Source: Hofstenia miamia (lineage: Eukaryota > Xenacoelomorpha > Acoela). From it: a stretch of DNA of 64,000 nucleotides. Every line of letters begins with the position of its first letter. Position 1 is the first letter of the stretch. The DNA is taken from assembly GCA_004352715.1 (NCBI GenBank), contig SCFE01000094.1:774796-838795 (forward strand). Direction: 5' to 3'. This document shows, in pieces, positions 58,435 to 64,000 of the stretch. The notes below the pieces were generated by a model. It had not been told where the DNA came from. It was given only the letters and a program-made list of their open reading frames with translations, and ran no database searches. The position numbers and the translations under genes were made by a program.

Positions 58435-59923
58435 ACTAAAATTCATCAAAAATATGGCATAGATGGAAAGATTTTTTTTAAAAATTTGTCTGAGGAAAAT
58501 TCAGGATTTTATAAACCTGACAATATTTCTTAAAGCTCAATTTGTTGCAATAAGCTTTAGGATGTGAGAATGGCAAAAGATATATCTTGCTTAGATAAAT
58601 GATTGAGCGTGGAACAAAATTATTGTACAAGCTTTTGAATAAAATTGGCTTTTTTATTCACACATTCTATAATTTTATTAAACTGAATTTTACTCAAGAA
58701 TTCCTTTGAAAGATTTTCCTATATGAATGTATCGATGTAAACATATTATGACTGCATGCTTACACAGAAATAGAGCAAGCTTTCCACTGAAGACCCATTG
58801 GCGCAATTTTGCCAACTGCTTAGTTTTTAGGACCAATGTCTGGTGGATTTATATATAAACTCAATTGAAATTAAATGATTTGTATCAGAGCGCAAATTGC
58901 ACATTTCTTTATAAAATGTACCTGTGTAAGGTATTGCAAATTAAATTAATCCTATTTTACACAGTGAGTAATTGATAAAAGTTAACCTCGCATTTTCAGT
59001 ATGTAAAATAACATTAGTTTTAGATGCAGACGCTACTGTGAATTATATAACCTTCGGTAAAATTTATAAAAATCTTCAAAAAATTTGCAGTATGTCGCTA
59101 AAACGATATTATTTCAATGACCTTTAAACTCTAAAATATTACTTACGTATTTGCATTCCAAAAGAAAATTTTATTTTTTTGCAAAAGCATTACCTACATA
59201 TCGTACATGTTCTTTAAAATAATCCAACTTTAGAAATACCAACTTAAATAATTCAAGAGCTATGGCTTAGCCCAAGGCCGACTTTAGCGACTATCTAGCG
59301 ATTTACATTACAAAAACACAATGCCGAATACAGGGGTGGAAATGGGTCGGGTTGTGTCAAGTTTTGTCAGGTCCAGTTTGGGTCGGGAAAAGATTTAATT
59401 GTGCATGATTTCATTTATTTGTTTTAAAGCAATTTAAAAGATTTTATTATGTTATTTATTGTCATGATATTAATATATATCATTGTAAATTGCTTTGTGT
59501 AGATATAAGATGTATACAATAGATTAATTTAGTTGTTATTTTCTTCAAATTCCTATGAATTAAATACACTTTACACAATTTCACAAATAAAATGTGTACG
59601 AATATATGCAATAAATTCTGTCAAATATGGAGATTATTTGCTGCAGCAGGATGGAACACAAACTGTGTTAGCACCATATTTTCTCAAATTTGAATTTTTT
59701 GAGAGCATTTGATAATTCCAATTAAATTCTTTGTTCAATTAGTTTTACAAAAATCCCATTGTTTTCGTGACATTTTTAAGCTGACCATAATTTAGACTTG
59801 ATCACAGTGAAATACGATGCTAAACTTTATTAAATGTGTATTATAATAAAGCAGTAAATCTACAAAAGTTTACATATATTCTTTAAATCAAATATTATCC
59901 TACATTCCTCCATACCCAGACTT
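58435..59923. other. Non-coding stretch after the receptor gene
   Basis: AATAAA occurs at 58,638-58,643 as a possible receptor polyadenylation signal. A CAGGGGTGGAAATGGGTCGG segment at about 59,331-59,350 looks like the end of a hAT-like element, but no opposite end was found. Confidence 0.35.
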
Positions 59924-60528
59924 TCATAAAGTACTTTTCTTTTTGACATGCTTAATATTAATGGATTTATCAGATTTTAGCAAAATCACATTAGGTGAAG
60001 GACGAGCCATGACTATGTCCTCTTTATCAAATCTTGGAGAAAATTTATTGCGAACATTAAAATTGTGAATATACACTGTGCCACCAACAAAGATCCTCTT
60101 CGCGTTTATATTCTCTATATCATTTTTATTACTACCACTATAGTGGTAGGCCAATATATAATAGGTAAGCCGTAGCGTCCTAATAATGCTTCCATAGGGG
60201 AACCACCAAGTGTACTATGATATGTACGATATATTTGATATGTACATTTCTTTAAACTAGACAACCATCCACCTGAAGTACATCAAATTCTATCTCTAAG
60301 ATTATGATGTAATCTTTCACAAATTGCATTACCTTCCAGATGGTATATTTGTTGTAAGAGTTTTTTTAGAATCAATATTTCTAAGCATATTCTCAAAATA
60401 TGTGATTCAAATGGTCTCCCTTGATCTGAATGAACAATTTTAGGAGGACCATATCCAAATACCCGGTTATTTAATAAGGCCTTTGAGCATTTTATATAAA
60501 AAACATTATTATTTTCGATGAAGTACAT
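59924..60528 (-). pseudogene. LTR-retroelement integrase relic
   Basis: On the minus strand, 60,528-60,283 reads GYGPPKIVHSDQGRPFES, then NAICERLHHNLRD, the second Asp and the Glu of the DDE core. The intervening bases continue with STLGGSPMEALLGRYGLP, the segment normally 50-80 residues past the Glu. Then 60,154-59,924 gives VGGTVYIHNF, NKFSPRFDKEDIVMARPSPN and a basic end, the C-terminal SH3-like part. The phase changes between the pieces and the loss of the N-terminal half show it is inactive. It differs in sequence from the two Gypsy copies earlier in the window, so it is another family. Confidence 0.78.
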
Positions 60529-61250
60529 AAACTATTAATATTTAAACTATTGCTGGCAAAAATTTACAACAAAAAACCTTTATATTTATGATGAAATTCA
60601 TAAAAAATTATAATTTATATAAATTCTGTAAAATTTTCAACAAAAATGTTTTTATTTACGATAAAATATATAAGTGATTAAAATTAAACTAATGACGTAA
60701 GCATTTATATTAAAAATCGTTTTCTTTACAGTAAAGTATATAATTGATTACAATTCAAATAATGATGTTAAAAATTTACATAAATCTTTTTCTATTTACA
60801 CTGAAGCACATAAACAATTACAAATTAAGCAAATGCTGTAATAATTTACAATAAAAAATTTTTACAATTCAATAAAATGTTAGTCAAAAATTTACAATAA
60901 AAACGTTTATATTTATGATGAAACATATAAAAGGTTACAATTCAAACTAATGATATTAAAAATTTACAAAATGCCATTTTATTTACGATGAAATATGTAA
61001 TTTAATAAAATTTACCCAAATGATGCCAAAATTTTCAACAAAAAAGGTTTTGTTTGTGATGAAACATATAGACGAATACAATTTTAGCAAATGCAATAAA
61101 AATTTAAAAAAATACTTTTATTTATGATGAAATATATTGATGATTACAATATTAGTAAGTCCTTCAATAATTTGAGAAGAAGCCGTTTTTATTTATTATG
61201 AAGCATAGAAGCATTTACAGTTTAAAGAAATGCTGTAAAAATTTGTTCGT
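60508..61250 (+). repeat. Degenerate minisatellite, ~70-bp unit, about ten copies
   Basis: Units begin TTTTATTTAYGATGAAAYATATAA, a motif given here in parts: TTTTATTTA, GATGAAAYATATA, GATTACAATT, AAATGATGTAAAAATTTACAA and AAAAA. The GATGAA anchor recurs near 60,520, 60,590, 60,660 (GATAAA), 60,730, 60,800, 60,918, 60,988, 61,058, 61,124 and 61,196. Copies are quite diverged. The first unit overlaps the N-terminal edge of the integrase relic. Confidence 0.8.
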
Positions 61251-62593
61251 TAAAAAATAAAATATATTTCATGTTCTTTAGAATATACTTATAAAACTAA
61301 GAATGATATCGTAAAAAGAGTTAAGACCCTTTCTAAGAGAATCAAACAGGTGAAATTTTAGAGATTATCACTATTTAATTATTTTCAAGTCATATGTAAC
61401 AAGAATTTTTTCGAAATTTTGAAAAATCTAAAGTATTTTCCCAAATGTTTTTCCAATTTATAAACTTATGGAAATGATAGGTGCTACAAACCTAAAATAT
61501 TAGTAAAGTAAAATGATTTATTAATCAACACCTATTGTGCAAAAAATAAAATGAAATAAATAGTTCAAGGCGGGTTTCTCATTGAATTCAAATACAAGAT
61601 ATTTATCTCGCAATATGCAATTGGAAAACGGATTTAGCCCAATTTCATATTAAATTTTCAGAAATCATATACAGATTGGGAGTTTTTGAAATAAAATCTG
61701 ATCTTAGTAGAGTTTCTAAGGCATAGCGTTAAAGAGAAACCCTCTATATTTTGGGTTTACTAAGATTTCTCAACCATTTGAGAATCTAATGTGGCATAAT
61801 AAGAGAGAAGGTGATAGAAAAGAAAAGAAATTAAATACTTTTTATGATTTATGCTGATTAATTTTGATTATGTTTTTATATCAAATTTCTACTTTTTGTA
61901 AACTAAGTGATAATACGGTAATAGTGCCTGTCGGCAAAAGCGTTAAGCAAAAAGTATCAACCGAAACACTTAGCTGATTAATAACATGTTGCGTAGAAAT
62001 TAGCAGATGAGTTTTGTATTGAAAAAACCGAGAAACAGGTACATGTTGTTTGTTTGTAAAAGTTTAATATAAAAATAGCTTACATGGAAAGAATAGTTGA
62101 TAAATTAAATCATTTAGGATTTATCTTTGCTTTTTGTATCAGGTTTGATTGTGTAATGAAAATAGAAAGCTAAACGTTCAGGAACAGGAGTAGTATTCAG
62201 AAACCCCGCAGTGCATTTACAGGGTGGCTGCCTTCAGCGTTCTGCAATATTTATCAGCTTCTGCAATAGTGTTCGCCCTCCTTACAAAAGCTTGCCTTTA
62301 AGATAGGTATACAAATGGGGGTTTACTTTCCTAATGTCATCAAACAGCTGGATAGTTGACAGTAGGTTAACCATCTATTTTAGATCTAAATTCTTGTATA
62401 GTAATAAACATAATAAATCTTATTGTACATACAAGGGGTCTACGAGCACCAAATTAGTTGTATCATTGTTTAATTTATTAATAGTGGACATTCGATCATC
62501 ATCTTTCTGCAGGATGCATTAGTTGCTCACATGTATATGTACAGGATTGTGTAGTTATTTATGTTTAGGGCTATTTATATGTAGGGTACATAA
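61251..62593. other. AT-rich non-coding stretch
   Basis: No gene was recognised. The patch at 62,200-62,300 is less AT-rich and contains a CTGCAATA repeat twice, of unknown nature. Confidence 0.35.
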
Positions 62594-62804
62594 CAGGGGC
62601 GAACACAGGATTTTCTGAAGGGGGAACATCATTGAAAATTTTTTGAAAATATTGAGAAAATAGACCAAAAAAATGCATTTCACGATATTAGATTTTAAAT
62701 TTTTCAATTTTTACGAAAAATATTTTGATGTATCCAGTCAAAATCAAATTTGGAAACCTGACGGGGGACATTCCACGATCCCCCCTCCCCTGCGTACGCC
62801 ACTG
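62594..62804 (+). mobile_element. hAT-like MITE with perfect 8-bp target duplication
   Basis: The 211-bp element starts CAGGGGCGAACACAGGA and ends TGCGTACGCCACTG. The ends match the CAGTGGCGTACGCAGG type of hAT termini at 12 of 16 positions. GTACATAA occurs immediately before (62,586-62,593) and after (62,805-62,812), an exact 8-bp duplication, the hAT signature. There is no coding capacity. A fragment of the same family lies at 40,845-40,944. Confidence 0.92.
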
Positions 62805-62812
62805 GTACATAA

Positions 62813-64000
62813 TAAGCGAAAGCTAATATAAGAGCAATCAGTGTACAAATTCATTTAAGGTAAGCAACAAAGGGGAGCTCCGCACACCACAACATAAACC
62901 ACTATCACTGAGAGAGTTTCATGAGTCAAAGGTTTAATTCATGATTGCATGGTTCTGCTTCGAGTTTAGACCCTGTCATCTGTTGCTGTCAATCTAAATG
63001 GAAATTAATTAATTAAATAAATGTAATACAGTTGCAAGATCCAATTAAAATATATAATGTGATTATCATTAATCAGATGGCAGAGATGTTTTGGAATCTC
63101 CCACTCTAAAGAAAAAAGTAATAGTAAAATCTTATTATTGTCAATCTCTAACAATGTCTTTTCTCGTAAAATAAATTATGTGTGACTTCTTAAATCATAA
63201 AACACAACATTCTTGTTAGAAAACTTTAAATGCTATATTAAGAAAAACCATAATGATTATTATCAGAACCTCTCTGATGTATTTGGGAATATCATGAGCA
63301 TGCCATTTTCTCCGATTTGCTTCAATAGATGCGCACAGCAATCATAAATATTACAGTAAATTTCAATTTAGTAAATTTATGAAAGACAGTTCTTAGCTAT
63401 TCCAGATATATTTATGTTAGGAAATCAGAGATAGAGATCACATTTTGTCGGAAAATTTTTTTATGAAAATTTTACTATGTTACTCTTATTAAGTACTATA
63501 CATAGATTTAGTATTATTAATAGTAATTTTAATAAGTAATTTTTCATTTTCTTGTATTTTCATAATTTAGTCTAATGTTTTTGTTAAAGTTACTAAATAT
63601 TCTTAACAACAACAAACATTTAATTGTCATGTGTTTTCAATTATGAATATCACATCATTTGATTTGTCTGTTAACCATTACCTTTGATTTTATAGTGTGG
63701 AATTCACAAATGCATTAGGTAATATTTATTATCATATATTGAGATACTGTAGCATAATCCAACGCAAAAGCTGCTAAGACAACTAAGATTGAAAAGGAAG
63801 ACAATAATCAAATTTAGCAACTAATGTGATTAAATTAACTATCCAAGATTTTTTAATCAAATATAAATAATTTACAAGCAAGTGCATGTCAATAAACTCA
63901 TTTGGCAAAAACTCTGAAGACGAATCAGTCCTTGTTAATTTTAGTGAATCATGCAGATGTGTCTACATGAATTTAAAATTTAAGCCCTAATCTAAGCCCT
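62813..64000. other. AT-rich non-coding stretch to the window end
   Basis: No gene or structured repeat was recognised. Confidence 0.35.

Noticed and set aside
59331-59395. CAGGGGTGGAAATGGGTCGG as an element end
   Set aside because: No inverted partner or flanking duplication was found.
1-64000. tRNA, rRNA or CRISPR features
   Set aside because: No tRNA fold, rRNA motif or regularly spaced repeat-spacer array was seen. The only arrays are contiguous tandem repeats.

Overview
The window is AT-rich animal DNA, most likely from an invertebrate metazoan. Two host genes have clear spliced structure: a 3' exon of a family-31 glycosyltransferase (2,279-2,655) and a complete three-exon rhodopsin-like G-protein-coupled receptor (56,085-58,434). 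Nearly everything else that can be identified is mobile-element sequence at different stages of decay. I cannot name the species.

Layout. 0-4 kb: the glycosyltransferase exon and non-coding flank. 4.1-9.2 kb: a short inverted-repeat element, then an old Ty3/Gypsy gag-pol relic. 9.2-14 kb: AT-rich DNA with degenerate repeats. 14-17.7 kb: two fragments of a small protein family ending in FLPK, with a solo LTR between them, then a fragment of a second repeated protein family (called ORF-X here). 17.7-28.4 kb: a 10.6-kb Ty3/Gypsy element with LTRs, primer-binding site, gag, pol, a large third coding region of unknown function, polypurine tract and a shortened 3' LTR. 28.5-33.8 kb: a family-B DNA polymerase relic, two unidentified short reading frames, a second ORF-X copy and a third FLPK copy. 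This resembles debris of a DNA virus-like or Polinton-like element. 37-39 kb: a DUF7869-type transposase-like relic. 39.8-40.9 kb: a diverged relic of the Gypsy third coding region and a hAT-like MITE fragment. 42.3-43.2 kb: a dead Tc1 transposase. 44-48 kb: two hAT-like non-autonomous elements and an assembly gap inside a TA repeat. 49.1-50.3 kb: a short Mutator-like element with inverted ends. 51.5-52.5 kb: a hAT transposase relic. 56-58.4 kb: the receptor gene. 59.9-61.3 kb: an integrase relic abutting a ~70-bp minisatellite. 62.6 kb: a 211-bp hAT-like MITE with a perfect 8-bp target duplication.

How parts work together. In the 17.7-28.4 kb element, gag and pol are joined by a canonical -1 frameshift heptamer placed directly before the gag stop. 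Pol carries protease, reverse transcriptase, RNase H and a DD35E integrase. A third coding region of about 3.5 kb follows and does not look like an envelope gene. Part of it is recognisable in a diverged relic at 39.8 kb, so it is an old component of this retroelement family. The copy is defective: it has in-frame TGA codons, a changed protease triad, a frame break in the third gene and missing integrase sequence.

The best candidates for undescribed biology are the third gene of the retroelement family and the polymerase/FLPK/ORF-X assemblage. All functional statements come from reading the sequence; no search was run.
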